64,000 nucleotides of DNA from Defluviitalea saccharophila. GTDB taxonomy: Bacteria; Bacillota; Clostridia; Lachnospirales; Defluviitaleaceae. The notes under the pieces were generated by a model. It did no database searches. It was not told the DNA's origin and saw only the letters and a list, made by a program, of their open reading frames with translations. The translations under genes were made by a program, and so were the position numbers. This document shows, one piece after another, positions 43,158 to 52,357 of this stretch (its first letter is position 1; each line of letters begins with the position of its first letter). The stretch covers positions 2,594,592 to 2,658,591 of the forward strand of contig NZ_CP121687.1 in the NCBI RefSeq assembly GCF_038396635.1, given 5' to 3'.

Positions 43158-45125
43158 CTATTTCCAACCAAGATTATTTCTTTTTCGCTTGATATGCATT
43201 TTTATAGTTTGAGCTGCTAGTTCAGGATATGGCTCGGTATAAATTTTTGCGCCCAGTTCTTCAAGGGCTCCGTTTCCTCCAAAATAATCTGCAATATTGT
43301 TGCTTCCCCGTTCCATTTCACCATCGGTAGAGCCTTTAACCGGTTTTGGCATTGGTACAGGGATTGGGGCAGGGAAGCCTACGAGATTGGATACACCATG
43401 CATCAGGAAGCTTAAACCCTGTCCTACCGTCTTTTCATTTCCAGGTTCAGGGCCCACAAACATAAACGGCATATCTTTAATTGCAATGCCCATTTCCTCA
43501 GTCAAGGCCATAAAAAGTCTTAAAGTTCTGGTGTTATCAACACATCCCCCTACAGCCATTACCGGAGGCACATTGTACTGTTCTATAATAGCTTTTAGAC
43601 CGTTGCCGCAGAGCTCTGATGCTTCCTGGCTGCACAGTCCTGCGTTTAAAAGAGCATGGGAGCTGCACCCTGTAGTTAATACAAGGACATCCCATTCGAG
43701 GAGCTTCTTTACAATAGTGACGTGGTTGCTTTCATAAGCGACTTTGGGGCTATTGCAGCCCACAACGGTCGCAATTCCCTTGAGGGTACCGTCTTTTAAT
43801 AGTTTTGCGAGATTTTTGATACCACCGAAGGCTTTCACAATACTTTCGAAGCTCCATCCGCCATAAGCTTTTGTAATTTCTTTAGGAATTTTAATTTTGC
43901 TTCTGTCTCTGTCTTTATAAGCTTCAACAGCTGTTTTAGCGATGATATAGGCATCTTCATCAAGGGTCTCAGGTTTTTCAGGATCAAAGGGAAGGTGTAC
44001 GGCACCTGGAATTCGGTTTGAATTACATGTGGTAATGATTTTTGTGCCGTAGCAGTCGGCAAGTATTTTCATGCCTGGGATAACGCATTGCATATCAACA
44101 ACGACGCAATCTACCGCACCAGTACCTATTGCAAACTCCTGTCCCAGTATATTTGTAACCGTTGGTATGCCATACCTCGCCAGCAGTTCGGTACCTGTAC
44201 AGCAAAGGCCTCCGATAACAATTCCTTTAGCCCCGTAATCTTTTGCAAGCTGTTGGATTTCAGGAAGATTGATTTTTTCAAGCACCTTTTCAATCATGAC
44301 AGGAGAGTGGCCATGAACCAGTATATTGACATGATCTTCCTTCATAATACCGTAGTTTACTTCTGTTTCCTTAGGTTCAGGAACACCGAAGAGTATTTCT
44401 GTGGCAAGGGAAGAACCAAATAGGGTGCTGTAGCAGTAAGCCAGGGCTGAGCGTTTTTCCTGCCCTGCAATAGCTTTCCAGTCGGTACAGCTTCCGAGGG
44501 TCGTCATGTGCAGAGCCTCCATGACTTCATACGCTGCCGAACGAGGAAGAATATCCAGTTTGCTCCATAGATCTTTTCTTTCTTGTGGGGCAAAAACTTC
44601 AAGGAGCCGAATGTTTTGATTGTTCATTCTTGACAGGTCTTCAACGAGTATGTCTGCAATTTCCCCTGCTAATTCCTCGAGGGTTTTATTGTTTATTTCT
44701 AACCCCAGTTTTTCTGCCATATCGATTATTCTGTCGGTACCTTTAAGTTTGAGATTGATTTTGCCTTCTGCGACACCCTTTATTGTGTATATGATTTCGT
44801 GGGCATGCCTTCCGTGGGCGGCAAGCCCGGATACAAGGGCTCTTATAATGTTGCTGATTACAATTTCGTCCTGGCTTCTTCCACAAATCCCCCTGGGGCT
44901 TTTCTCAGAGATGCGGCAAGGTCCCCATTGGCACATTCTGCAGCAGGTACCTTTAAGTCCAAAACTGCATTGAGGCTGTTGGCTGGCAAATCTATCAAGA
45001 TAAGTCTCGTTGCCATCTGCGGTAATTTTCTCTATCAACACTTTGGTTGCTGGATTTGGTGTTTTCTGCAGTACTTCATTTTTATCTGGCATATCTGCAT
45101 TCAAATACGGATATTTATAGCTCAT
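43158..45125 (-). CDS. cooS: anaerobic carbon monoxide dehydrogenase catalytic subunit
   Basis: The 655-residue protein has the CooS metal ligands. The B/D cluster cysteines are in PQCSFGLKGTCCRMCQWGPC and GICG. C-cluster ligands are in LVHGHSPVM (His), GGLCCTG, VVDMQCVIPGM, TVVGCNSPK, LTTGCSSHALL and GGCVDN, and a Lys lies in PGNEKTVGQG. It would interconvert CO and CO2 with ferredoxin. No cooF, cooC or acetyl-CoA synthase genes are beside it. It stands between cysK and an SsuABC-type transporter, an unusual setting. GAGGGGG precedes the ATG. Confidence 0.93.
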   Translation of the reverse strand: MSYKYPYLNADMPDKNEVLQKTPNPATKVLIEKITADGNETYLDRFASQQPQCSFGLKGTCCRMCQWGPCRISEKSPRGICGRSQDEIVISNIIRALVSGLAAHGRHAHEIIYTIKGVAEGKINLKLKGTDRIIDMAEKLGLEINNKTLEELAGEIADILVEDLSRMNNQNIRLLEVFAPQERKDLWSKLDILPRSAAYEVMEALHMTTLGSCTDWKAIAGQEKRSALAYCYSTLFGSSLATEILFGVPEPKETEVNYGIMKEDHVNILVHGHSPVMIEKVLEKINLPEIQQLAKDYGAKGIVIGGLCCTGTELLARYGIPTVTNILGQEFAIGTGAVDCVVVDMQCVIPGMKILADCYGTKIITTCNSNRIPGAVHLPFDPEKPETLDEDAYIIAKTAVEAYKDRDRSKIKIPKEITKAYGGWSFESIVKAFGGIKNLAKLLKDGTLKGIATVVGCNSPKVAYESNHVTIVKKLLEWDVLVLTTGCSSHALLNAGLCSQEASELCGNGLKAIIEQYNVPPVMAVGGCVDNTRTLRLFMALTEEMGIAIKDMPFMFVGPEPGNEKTVGQGLSFLMHGVSNLVGFPAPIPVPMPKPVKGSTDGEMERGSNNIADYFGGNGALEELGAKIYTEPYPELAAQTIKMHIKRKRNNLGWK

Positions 45126-45164
45126 CTTATAATCCCCCTCAAATTTGCTTAATTTTGATTACTC

Positions 45165-46085
45165 CTAAGAATAAAGTCCGGTAGATAAATATCGCTCGCC
45201 TGTATCGGGTAAAACGACAACAATGCGCTTACCCTTATTTTCGCTTCGGTTCGCCAGAGTAAGAGCCGCATAGGCAGCAGCCCCGGAAGAAATTCCAACC
45301 AATAGTCCTTCAAGCTTTGCGAGATTTCTTGCAGTACTGATGGCATCCTCATTTGAGACTTTGATAATCTCATCAATGACATCAATATTTAATATCTCAG
45401 GAATAAAACCAGCACCAATTCCTTGTATTTTATGAGGTCCCGGCATATCTCCCGAAAGTACGGCTGAAGCAGAAGGCTCCACAGCAACGACTTTGATATT
45501 GGGATTATGTTCCTTAAGGATTTCTCCAACACCGGATAGTGTTCCCCCTGTACCAACACCAGCTACAAAAATATCTATATCGCCGTCAGTATCCTGTAGT
45601 ATTTCCTGAGCAGTGGTAAGCCTGTGAATTGTCGGGTTGGAAAGGTTCTTAAACTGCTGCGGGATAAAGGCATTGCCGTACTGCTTTTTAAGCTCTTCAG
45701 CTTTTCTTACAGCGCCTTTTATACCTTCTGAACCGGGAGTGAGTACAAGCTCTGCGCCATAAGCTTTAAGAAGCATCCTTCTTTCAATGCTCATCGTCTC
45801 AGGCATTGTTAAAATCAGTTTATAGCCCTTAACGGCAGCAACTAAGGCAAGGCCAATGCCGGTATTTCCACTGGTAGGTTCAATGATTACCGTATCACTG
45901 TTAATTAGTCCTTCCTTCTCGGCTTGAGAGATCATAGCAAAAGCAATTCTGTCTTTTACGCTTCCACCAGGATTAAAGTATTCTACCTTTGCATAAATTT
46001 CAGCTGCCCCCTCATTCATACGGTTAAGTTTCACCAGAGGGGTCTTGCCTATAAGACTTAACAGATTCTCATGAATGTTTTTCAT
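45165..46085 (-). CDS. cysK: cysteine synthase (O-acetylserine thiol-lyase)
   Basis: The 306-residue PLP enzyme has the PLP lysine in [29 protein letters not shown] (the substrate loop), [12 protein letters not shown] (PLP phosphate binding) and PSASAVLSG. It makes cysteine from O-acetylserine and sulfide. ATG 46085 follows GAGGTG. It is the first gene of the operon, 39 bp before cooS. Two 19-bp repeats upstream are likely operators. Confidence 0.93.
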   Translation of the reverse strand: MKNIHENLLSLIGKTPLVKLNRMNEGAAEIYAKVEYFNPGGSVKDRIAFAMISQAEKEGLINSDTVIIEPTSGNTGIGLALVAAVKGYKLILTMPETMSIERRMLLKAYGAELVLTPGSEGIKGAVRKAEELKKQYGNAFIPQQFKNLSNPTIHRLTTAQEILQDTDGDIDIFVAGVGTGGTLSGVGEILKEHNPNIKVVAVEPSASAVLSGDMPGPHKIQGIGAGFIPEILNIDVIDEIIKVSNEDAISTARNLAKLEGLLVGISSGAAAYAALTLANRSENKGKRIVVVLPDTGERYLSTGLYS

Positions 46086-46097
46086 ATCACACCTCAC

Positions 46098-46116
46098 TAT
46101 ACATAAGTATTCATAT
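46098..46116 (-). promoter_or_regulatory. operator-like repeat, proximal copy
   Basis: Plus-strand sequence TATACATAAGTATTCATAT, 16 of 19 bases identical to the copy at 46182-46200. It contains ATAC-N4-GTAT and lies 13 bp before the cysK start codon. Confidence 0.65.
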
Positions 46117-46181
46117 AGGTTTAATAGGGAAATAGGATAAAAAAATATTGGCTCGTAAGATTATAGCCATTCAATCAATTT

Positions 46182-46200
46182 TATACCCAAGTATTCCTAT
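46182..46200 (-). promoter_or_regulatory. operator-like repeat, distal copy
   Basis: Plus-strand TATACCCAAGTATTCCTAT lies just downstream of the predicted transcription start. The ATAC/GTAT half-sites look like those of Rrf2-type regulators such as CymR, which control cysteine genes; that assignment is an inference. Confidence 0.6.
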
Positions 46201-46214
46201 GTGTATTAACGATT

Positions 46215-46242
46215 ATTATAGCAAGGTAGTAAATTTTGTCAA
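46215..46242 (-). promoter_or_regulatory. sigma-A promoter of the cysK-cooS operon
   Basis: On the minus strand TTGACA (46242-46237) and TATAAT (46220-46215) are 16 bp apart. Confidence 0.8.
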
Positions 46243-46461
46243 TAATAAATTGAAAAATATCAGAGGAAAAATCTTTTAAGACAGGATGCAGGGAATATTT
46301 ATCAACTTATTTGTTGAAGAACTGCTAATCCAGAATTTGATTTTTGCCCAAAGTGCAGGAAAAAAACTTCATAACCGATGGCTTTAATTTTCTAAATGAT
46401 GGGTTTTGGAAGTTTAAAAACAAAAATGAAAAATTATAATATCTCAATTGTATGAAAACTA

Positions 46462-46470
46462 TGATATAAT
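46462..46470 (+). promoter_or_regulatory. extended -10 promoter of the flavodiiron gene, cut off by the IS
   Basis: TGATATAAT lies 53 bp before the left end of the insertion sequence. Removing the IS joins it to the ribosome site of the gene at 47890, giving a leader of ordinary length. The 46243-46461 gap shows only a possible zinc-ribbon scrap near 46345. Confidence 0.55.
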
Positions 46471-46522
46471 TAAGTATGTATCTGTCGACCTAATTGTGGG
46501 TAAATAATTTATGATATTTTAT

Positions 46523-47864
46523 GGCTCTGTTAACTTAGTATGAAAGAAATGAGATCTGAAAGGCCTCTGGTAGGTTTAAAAAAGGAAAAAAACCTACAAA
46601 TGGAAACGACTATGTGTAAGATAACACGAAAAAAAGATACGTGCAAGCCTTGAAAAAATAATAAAGGCAGCACAAATAGTCCTGATGTAGAACAGGACGG
46701 AATGAACATTGAAATCTGAATATTACTCAAGCTACCAAAAGCCAGAATAACCGTTCTTTATCCGAGTATTTTATACCAGCAACTTGAGCTGGAGTGAGAC
46801 CGTTGAGGCTGGAATGTGGGCGTATAAAGTTGTAAAAGAAGATGTAAGTAGCAATAAGTCTATTGGCAGATTCAAATGAATTAAATCCTCTTTTAGGCTT
46901 GTACCAAGCTTTAAATTGACCATTAAAAGCCTCTAAGACGTTGTTGTTGATTAAATCATCAAAATCTTCAACACGGATATGTTTTGCGTTAGGGAAGAAC
47001 AAAGAAGCAGGCTGCTGATAGGCATAATATCTGTCAGAAATGACAGCAGACCGGGGTTGTCCAAACTTTCTTCTGCAGTTAGATAAAAGGCTATGTGCAG
47101 ATGCCGAGTCACGCATAGGGGAAAGATTGAAGTCAAGAACTAATCTGGTTTCTGAATCAATGGCGAGCCAGAGGTAATAATCTTTACCAGCAATTTTAAT
47201 ATAAGTTTCATCGAAATGCCATTCATCCGAATCGCAAAGATTAATCCCCAAAAGCCTGTCATCAGCAATTTTCTTGAATACAGGAGCAAAGCGCTTGATC
47301 CATTTAGAAACAGTTACATGAGAAACCTTAACCTGGTGGACCATATGTAAGGTTTGAGCGACTTTCCGTGTTGTTGAATTTCCGCAGAAGTAGTAAGTCA
47401 GTGCATGAAGAACAATATGAAGCGGATGGCGCATACCTTTAAAAGAAAAGGATTCGGGCTTAAATTCAGAAGAAGGTGGTTGAACATTAATTAGTTTTGG
47501 TACTCGAAAAGAATGGTTGCATTTTTTGTCACAGCAACGGAAGTTTGAGTAATAAGTATAGTCATGGTGAAGAAAAGTTGCTTTACCACAAACAGGACAA
47601 TCGGGATATTTTCTTTTTCTTGGTGAACCTGGTTTATCAGGTGCAAACTGGCGTTTGCATCGTTGACACTGATATCTTTGAAAACCGTCTTTGTCCTTAC
47701 CAAAACGGTGAAGAACTTTTGAAAAACACCTTGGACATACTACGTTTTTTGGTATAATGGTCATGAGACTTGAACGCTCCTTTCTGGGAGGTAATGGTTG
47801 TTTGGCAATTTCCATTATACCAGAGGCGTTTCAGGTCTCATTTTTTTATTAAGTTAACAGAACA
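46523..47864 (-). mobile_element. IS6-family insertion sequence, intact copy
   Basis: The element is 1342 bp with 8-bp target duplications TATTTTAT on both sides (46515-46522 and 47865-47872). Terminal inverted repeats are about 50 bp and imperfect: the left end begins GGCTCTGTTAACTTA, the right end (reversed) TGTTCTGTTAACTTA, and both have CCTCTGGTA near their inner end. It carries one transposase gene and lies between promoter and ribosome site of the flavodiiron gene. The last base is ambiguous because element and target both have an A there. Confidence 0.92.
46727..47764 (-). CDS. IS6-family transposase with N-terminal zinc ribbons
   Basis: The 345-residue product starts at ATG 47764 (AAAGGAG upstream); an ORF extension to 47815 runs into the terminal repeat. 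Two zinc-ribbon-like units (CPRCFSK, YQCQRCKRQF; CPVCGKAT, CCDKKCNHSF) are followed by an HTH region and the DDE catalytic core: DEWHFDETYIKI, VISDRYYAY, and the Glu in NNVLEAFNGQFKAW. IS6 elements move by copy-in and form cointegrates. Confidence 0.92.
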   Translation of the reverse strand: MTIIPKNVVCPRCFSKVLHRFGKDKDGFQRYQCQRCKRQFAPDKPGSPRKRKYPDCPVCGKATFLHHDYTYYSNFRCCDKKCNHSFRVPKLINVQPPSSEFKPESFSFKGMRHPLHIVLHALTYYFCGNSTTRKVAQTLHMVHQVKVSHVTVSKWIKRFAPVFKKIADDRLLGINLCDSDEWHFDETYIKIAGKDYYLWLAIDSETRLVLDFNLSPMRDSASAHSLLSNCRRKFGQPRSAVISDRYYAYQQPASLFFPNAKHIRVEDFDDLINNNVLEAFNGQFKAWYKPKRGFNSFESANRLIATYIFFYNFIRPHSSLNGLTPAQVAGIKYSDKERLFWLLVA

Positions 47865-47889
47865 TATTTTATTTTTAGGAGGAAAGAGT

Positions 47890-49113
47890 ATGAGGAAGTT
47901 GAAAATTGCAGATGGAATACATATGCTTACTATGAATGTTGAAGACATATTATTTGAAGGAATGTGGGAGCTTGCAAATGGAGTAACTCTTAATTCCTAT
48001 ATTGTACAGGGAGAAAAAACTGCAATCATAGATGGTGTAATCGGTTGGGACGGGGTACCTGAAACCCTTTACAAAAGCTTGGAAGAAATAGATGTTGATC
48101 CGCAGAGTATCGATTATTTGATTGTTAATCATATGGAACCAGACCATTCCGGCTGGATATCAAATTTCCGAAAAGTTAAGGATGATTTTACAATCATATG
48201 TACGGATAAAGCTGCAAAGATGGTATCTTCTTTTTATAATGAAGATAAGATAAGAATTGTGAAGGAAGGAGATACTTTAGACCTTGGAGAAGGTAAAGTA
48301 TTGAGTTTTCATCCAGTACCAAATGTTCACTGGCCAGACACTATGTACACCTATGAAAGCTCTACAAAAACGCTTTTCTCATGCGATATGTTTGGAGCAT
48401 TTGGTAGAATGGGAGATCATTGCTTTGATGATGAGCTGACTCCTGAAGAGATAGACTTCTTTGAATCTGAAGGAATAAGATATTATTCCAATGTAATGAT
48501 TACTTTTACACCTAGTGTAAGAAAGGCAATTGAGAAAGCAAAAGCACTGGATGTAAAGACTATAGCACCTGGACATGGCCCGGTTTATAGAGCAAATCCT
48601 CAAAAAATCATGGATGATTATTATAGATTTGCCAAATATGCTGAAGGCTCAGGGAAGAATGAAGTCACAATATTGTGGGGTTCCATGTATGGAATGACTT
48701 CAAAAGCAATTGAACATGCTGAAAGTATACTTCAAAAAGAAGGCATCAAATACAACAAGCTGCATATGCCCATTGAAAGTGAAAGTGAAATGGTCGCAAC
48801 TGCTTTTAAATCTGCAGGAATCATTATTGCGGCACCTACTTATGAGTACAAGCTTTTCCCACCGGTTGCAGCAGCTTTAAATGAGCTTGGCAGAAAGAAG
48901 ATTTTAGGCAAAACAGCATTTAGATTTGGGTCCTATGGATGGTCTGGCGGTGCAGAGAATGAGCTGAAAGAAATCAATGAAAGAAATAAGATGAAATGGG
49001 ATTTCATTGAATCTGTAGAGTTTGAAGGAGCACCCAAGGAAGAAGATCTTAAGAAAGTGGAAGAGGGAGTATTAGAACTTATCAAAAAGATGAAAGAGAA
49101 AGTAGTAGAATAA
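47890..49113 (+). CDS. A-type flavodiiron protein
   Basis: The product of about 407 residues has a metallo-beta-lactamase-like diiron domain (VNHMEPDHSGW with HxExDH, later CDMFGAFG and APGHGPVYR) and a C-terminal flavodoxin domain (VTILWGSMYGMTSKAIEH, APTYEYKLFPP). It reduces O2 or NO using electrons from rubredoxin or F420-type donors, protecting anaerobes. AGGAGG precedes the ATG. The IS ends 25 bp upstream, so it may now depend on read-through or a promoter at the IS edge. Confidence 0.92.
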   Translation: MRKLKIADGIHMLTMNVEDILFEGMWELANGVTLNSYIVQGEKTAIIDGVIGWDGVPETLYKSLEEIDVDPQSIDYLIVNHMEPDHSGWISNFRKVKDDFTIICTDKAAKMVSSFYNEDKIRIVKEGDTLDLGEGKVLSFHPVPNVHWPDTMYTYESSTKTLFSCDMFGAFGRMGDHCFDDELTPEEIDFFESEGIRYYSNVMITFTPSVRKAIEKAKALDVKTIAPGHGPVYRANPQKIMDDYYRFAKYAEGSGKNEVTILWGSMYGMTSKAIEHAESILQKEGIKYNKLHMPIESESEMVATAFKSAGIIIAAPTYEYKLFPPVAAALNELGRKKILGKTAFRFGSYGWSGGAENELKEINERNKMKWDFIESVEFEGAPKEEDLKKVEEGVLELIKKMKEKVVE

Positions 49114-49151
49114 TTTTTAAAAGGTAAAAAAGGTTCTAAAAAATATAACCG

Positions 49152-49178
49152 AGAGTTTCGCTTGCGAAACTCTTTTTT
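49152..49178 (+). terminator. terminator of the flavodiiron gene
   Basis: AGAGTTTCG pairs with CGAAACTCT, followed by TTTTT. The stem is the same motif as the AGTTTCG end of the long palindrome repeats. Confidence 0.8.
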
Positions 49179-49267
49179 GCTACATATGAACTAAGAATAT
49201 AAAATTAGAATTTAATTTAAAGTAATGTTTTTCAATAAGTTGGCATAGGGTGAGAGTATAAATCTGA

Positions 49268-49564
49268 ATAAATCAATTAATAGAAGCGGCAATGCTTCAT
49301 GATTTATATCTCTATGACTGGCATGACGGTGAGACTGCGCGAAAAAAACTGAGTCTTGACCGCCCTGATATTACATGTGATAATGCAGTAAAACCTTTTG
49401 ACATTCCTGAAAAAGAGCAGGAGACTATACGCAGTCATATGTGGCCGCTGAACATTACTAAGATTCCTAAAAGTAAAGAGGCTTTGATCATATGTTTTGC
49501 GGATAAATATTGTGCGCTTATCGAGAGAATTCGACTAAATAAACACTTTAAATTAAGACATTAA
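49268..49564 (+). pseudogene. 5'-truncated HD-domain protein gene
   Basis: The frame opens directly with LIEAAMLHDLYLYDWHD, the middle of a typical HD protein (HD dyad), and continues with SHMWPLNITKIPKSKEALII and FADKYCALIE. Relatives have about 70 more residues before the HD motif; here an in-frame stop precedes it. An ATG at 49292 has no ribosome site. It is therefore probably a dead gene. Confidence 0.65.
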
Positions 49565-49600
49565 CGAGTATATGTTTAATAGGTGAGATTAAATGATTAA

Positions 49601-50245
49601 ATGAAGGAGATATTAAATGAAATTCGGCGACCAATTAATATATCGCCATCAAGGAAGTTTTTATACTCGATACTCTTGTTTATTGCAGGGGTTATTTTGG
49701 GTTTATTTTCCAAGATGCTTGATACAATCCCAAGTAACACATTGCCATATTTTTTGGAAGCATTAGATTTAAACAATTTCTTTTCGCGCATGGGAATTTG
49801 GATTTTCCTTGCGATGCTGATATCTGTATACAGTAAATCACCTGTCAGGTCTGCCATCAATGTATTTTTGTTTTTTGTAGGGATGGTTAGCAGCTATTAT
49901 TTGTACACGATTTTGGTAGCCGGATTTTTCCCTGGAGCATATATGATGATTTGGATTATAATGACTTGTATTTCTCCCTTTATTGCTTTTGTGTGTTGGT
50001 ATGCAAAAGGGAAAGGTAGTATTGCTGTTTTGCTTTCATCTATAATTTTTATGTTTATTTCCAGGCAGGCTTTTGCATTTGGGTTTTGGTATTTTGATAT
50101 TCGTTATCCTTTGGAATTTTTACTTTGGATAGCTATGATTTTCGTTTTATACCAGTCTTCTAAACAAATTATGAAAGTGATGACCATAGGATCGCTTCTT
50201 TATTTTCTTACATCTCAAATAAATATATTTTGGGGAATGTTATAA
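49601..50245 (+). CDS. multi-pass membrane protein, function unknown
   Basis: The 214-residue protein has about seven hydrophobic segments (for example FLYSILLFIAGVILGLFSKM, GAYMMIWIIMTCISPFIAFV). It is rich in Phe and Ile and has charged ends. I recognise no family with confidence. The only ribosome-like site (AGGTGAG near 49582) is 14 bases from the ATG, and AAGGAG lies within the first codons, so the start may be elsewhere. Confidence 0.65.
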   Translation: MKEILNEIRRPINISPSRKFLYSILLFIAGVILGLFSKMLDTIPSNTLPYFLEALDLNNFFSRMGIWIFLAMLISVYSKSPVRSAINVFLFFVGMVSSYYLYTILVAGFFPGAYMMIWIIMTCISPFIAFVCWYAKGKGSIAVLLSSIIFMFISRQAFAFGFWYFDIRYPLEFLLWIAMIFVLYQSSKQIMKVMTIGSLLYFLTSQINIFWGML

Positions 50246-50311
50246 ACTCTAATCTTTAATCTATAAAACTTTAAGATTTGTTTTGTAATCTGTCAAAATG
50301 AACATTAGAGT

Positions 50312-50360
50312 AAAAAGCAGGAAGTATATTACCATTGGATAAATATATTTCCTGCTTTTT
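50312..50360. terminator. bidirectional terminator
   Basis: AAAAAGCAGGAA pairs with TTCCTGCTTTTT, with inner TATATT/AATATA, between convergent genes. Confidence 0.85.
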
Positions 50361-50406
50361 GCTTTCCTTATTTTTATTTTCCCGATAAAGCCAAGAGTCT
50401 TAACAT

Positions 50407-52167
50407 TTATTCGTCCTCTTCATCCTGAAGGGCGTCATATCCTTCTTCACCTGTTCTAATTTTTATAACATTTTCAACGTCGTAAATGAAGATTTTACCG
50501 TCGCCCATATTGCCTGTATAGAGTGCTTTTTTCACTGTGGCAACCACTGTTTCGGTAGGTATCTTGCACACAACGATATCAATCTGAACTTTAGGCAGAA
50601 GTCTTGTTTTTACCGGAAGACCACGGTAATATTCCGCGTGTCCTTTTTGCATACCATAACCAAGAACATTTGTAACCGTCAGTCCGGTAATACCAATTTT
50701 GTCAAGGGAGGACTGAAGTTTTGCCAATTTATCCTGGTTAGTAATAATCGTAACTTTAGTTATCTTCGCGCCAGAATGTGCTCGGTTAACCACTGGGATT
50801 GCGACATCCGGTGATATTGTAGCGGAAGCTTCCTTCTGTACTTCAACCGGGCTTACGATGGAGACTGTGTCTCCGTTTTCATCATCTGAAGCCATAATAG
50901 GCTCTACAACTGAAAAATCAGGATATGCAGTATGTCCGTGTTCACCAATATCAAGACCTAAGATTTCCTCTTCAAGGCTAACACGGATACCTATCGTTTT
51001 ATCAAGAAGAAGCCAAATCAGGGCAGATGAGATAAATACAAATATACCAACAGCTATAATACCAAGTAGCTCTACTCCGAGCAGTGAGAAACCGCCGCCG
51101 AAGAATAGACCGTTGACTGTAGAAAGACTTGTTACGCCTGCCTGAGCAAAAAGTCCGACGCTGATTGTACCAAAAACACCACAAACTAGATGAACAGCGG
51201 TAGCACCTACAGGGTCATCAACTTTTACCTGGTCAAAGAAGAGTACGGCGAATACGACAAGCACACCAGCTATTGCACCGATAATCATTGAACTTTCAAC
51301 ACTTACATAAGCACAGCTTCCAGTGATGCCAACAAGTCCTGCCAGACAGCCGTTGATAGTCATACCAAGATCCGGTTTACCAATAAAGATCCAAGATGTA
51401 GCAGTAGCAGTAAGTATAGCTGTAATGGCAGCCGTATTGGTAGTTACAAGGATATGCATAACGTCTGCAGGATTTTGGAAACTCATAGTAGATCCAGGAT
51501 TAAAGCCAAACCATCCAAGCCACAGGATGAAAAGTCCGATAACTGCTAAAGACATATTGTGACCAGGGATAGCCTGTGGCTTTCCGTCTTTATCATATTT
51601 TCCGTGACGGGGACCAAGTATAATAGCTCCTGCCAGAGCTGCCCAGCCACCGACTGAGTGAACAACAGTATCACCGGCAAAGTCCAGGAAGCCAAGGGTA
51701 CCTAACCATCCGCCTCCCCATATCCAGTGCCCAACGATTGGGTAAATGAAAATTGTAAGCACAAAGGAAAACACGATAAAGGAGATATACTTAACACGTT
51801 CTGCAACCGACCCTGATACTATGGTTGCTGCAGTACCACAGAATACCAGCTGGAAAAAGAATTTTCCCCAGAATGGTACATCGGATGTAAGAGTATCCTT
51901 GTAAAAATCAAGATTGGAATTACCTAAAATCAATAGGTTTTGCGTACCGAGAATCGGATGATCTCCACCGAACATCAGTCCCCACCCAAGCAGCATGAAA
52001 CCAAGTGAAGAGACTGCAAAAACGATAAAGTTTTTCGATAGAATGTTAACTGTATTTTTTGCTCTGGCGAAACCGGATTCGACTGCAGCGAAACCGAGAT
52101 TCATAAAGAACACTAGCACTGCTGCAAGCAGTACCCAAAGGGTATCAACCATCATTGTAATATTCAT
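50407..52167 (-). CDS. amt: ammonium transporter fused to a PII signalling domain
   Basis: Residues 1-405 form an 11-helix Amt channel (VLLAAVLVFFMNLGFAAVES, WGLMFGG, GDTVVHSVGGWAALAGAI, HLVCGVFGTISVGLFA). After a linker (about 410-470) a complete PII domain follows (KITKVTIITNQDKLAKLQSS, GYGMQKGHAEYYRGLP, LLPKVQIDIVV, TGNMGDGKIFIYDVENVIKI). PII normally gates Amt as a separate protein; here it is covalent. The T-loop has Val where Tyr51 of uridylylated PII stands, so control is probably by ATP/ADP/2-oxoglutarate. Confidence 0.93.
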   Translation of the reverse strand: MNITMMVDTLWVLLAAVLVFFMNLGFAAVESGFARAKNTVNILSKNFIVFAVSSLGFMLLGWGLMFGGDHPILGTQNLLILGNSNLDFYKDTLTSDVPFWGKFFFQLVFCGTAATIVSGSVAERVKYISFIVFSFVLTIFIYPIVGHWIWGGGWLGTLGFLDFAGDTVVHSVGGWAALAGAIILGPRHGKYDKDGKPQAIPGHNMSLAVIGLFILWLGWFGFNPGSTMSFQNPADVMHILVTTNTAAITAILTATATSWIFIGKPDLGMTINGCLAGLVGITGSCAYVSVESSMIIGAIAGVLVVFAVLFFDQVKVDDPVGATAVHLVCGVFGTISVGLFAQAGVTSLSTVNGLFFGGGFSLLGVELLGIIAVGIFVFISSALIWLLLDKTIGIRVSLEEEILGLDIGEHGHTAYPDFSVVEPIMASDDENGDTVSIVSPVEVQKEASATISPDVAIPVVNRAHSGAKITKVTIITNQDKLAKLQSSLDKIGITGLTVTNVLGYGMQKGHAEYYRGLPVKTRLLPKVQIDIVVCKIPTETVVATVKKALYTGNMGDGKIFIYDVENVIKIRTGEEGYDALQDEEDE

Positions 52168-52207
52168 AAATCATTCCTCCTTATAAAATTAAAATATAAT
52201 ATAAAAA

Positions 52208-52255
52208 GCGTGTATTTTATTGCGGCATCCGAAGATGCTTAAATAAAACACACGC
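52208..52255 (-). promoter_or_regulatory. leader terminator of amt
   Basis: On the minus strand GCGTGTGTTTTATT pairs with AATAAAATACACGC around a GCATC/GATGC top stem, followed by TTTTTAT. It lies between promoter and start codon of amt, so it should act as an attenuator. Confidence 0.75.
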
Positions 52256-52310
52256 CTTTGTGCGCATTATGTTTTGAATATATTCAATTGAACAAGGCCG
52301 ACAAAATACA

Positions 52311-52344
52311 AAAGGTGCTGTGGGCTTTTGCCCCCAGCACCTTT
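52311..52344 (-). promoter_or_regulatory. first hairpin of the amt leader
   Basis: AAAGGTGCTG and CAGCACCTTT with inner GGGC/GCCC form a strong stem right after the transcription start. With the later terminator it makes a two-hairpin leader of the kind bound by ANTAR antiterminators; no ANTAR gene is in the window. Confidence 0.6.
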
Positions 52345-52357
52345 GCTAATGCAAATG

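Noticed and set aside
43297-44973. Several plus-strand ORFs of 110-146 codons opposite cooS
   Set aside because: They are antisense shadows of cooS with no ribosome sites and atypical composition.
46320-46372. Frame ending NPEFDFCPKCRKK before a stop
   Set aside because: Resembles a zinc-ribbon C-terminus, but only about 15 codons are readable and an in-frame stop precedes it.
46530-46730. 66-codon minus-strand ORF in the IS, repeated at 59082-59282
   Set aside because: It repeats only because the IS repeats. It has no ribosome site, lies between the transposase stop and the terminal repeat, and its composition is not protein-like.
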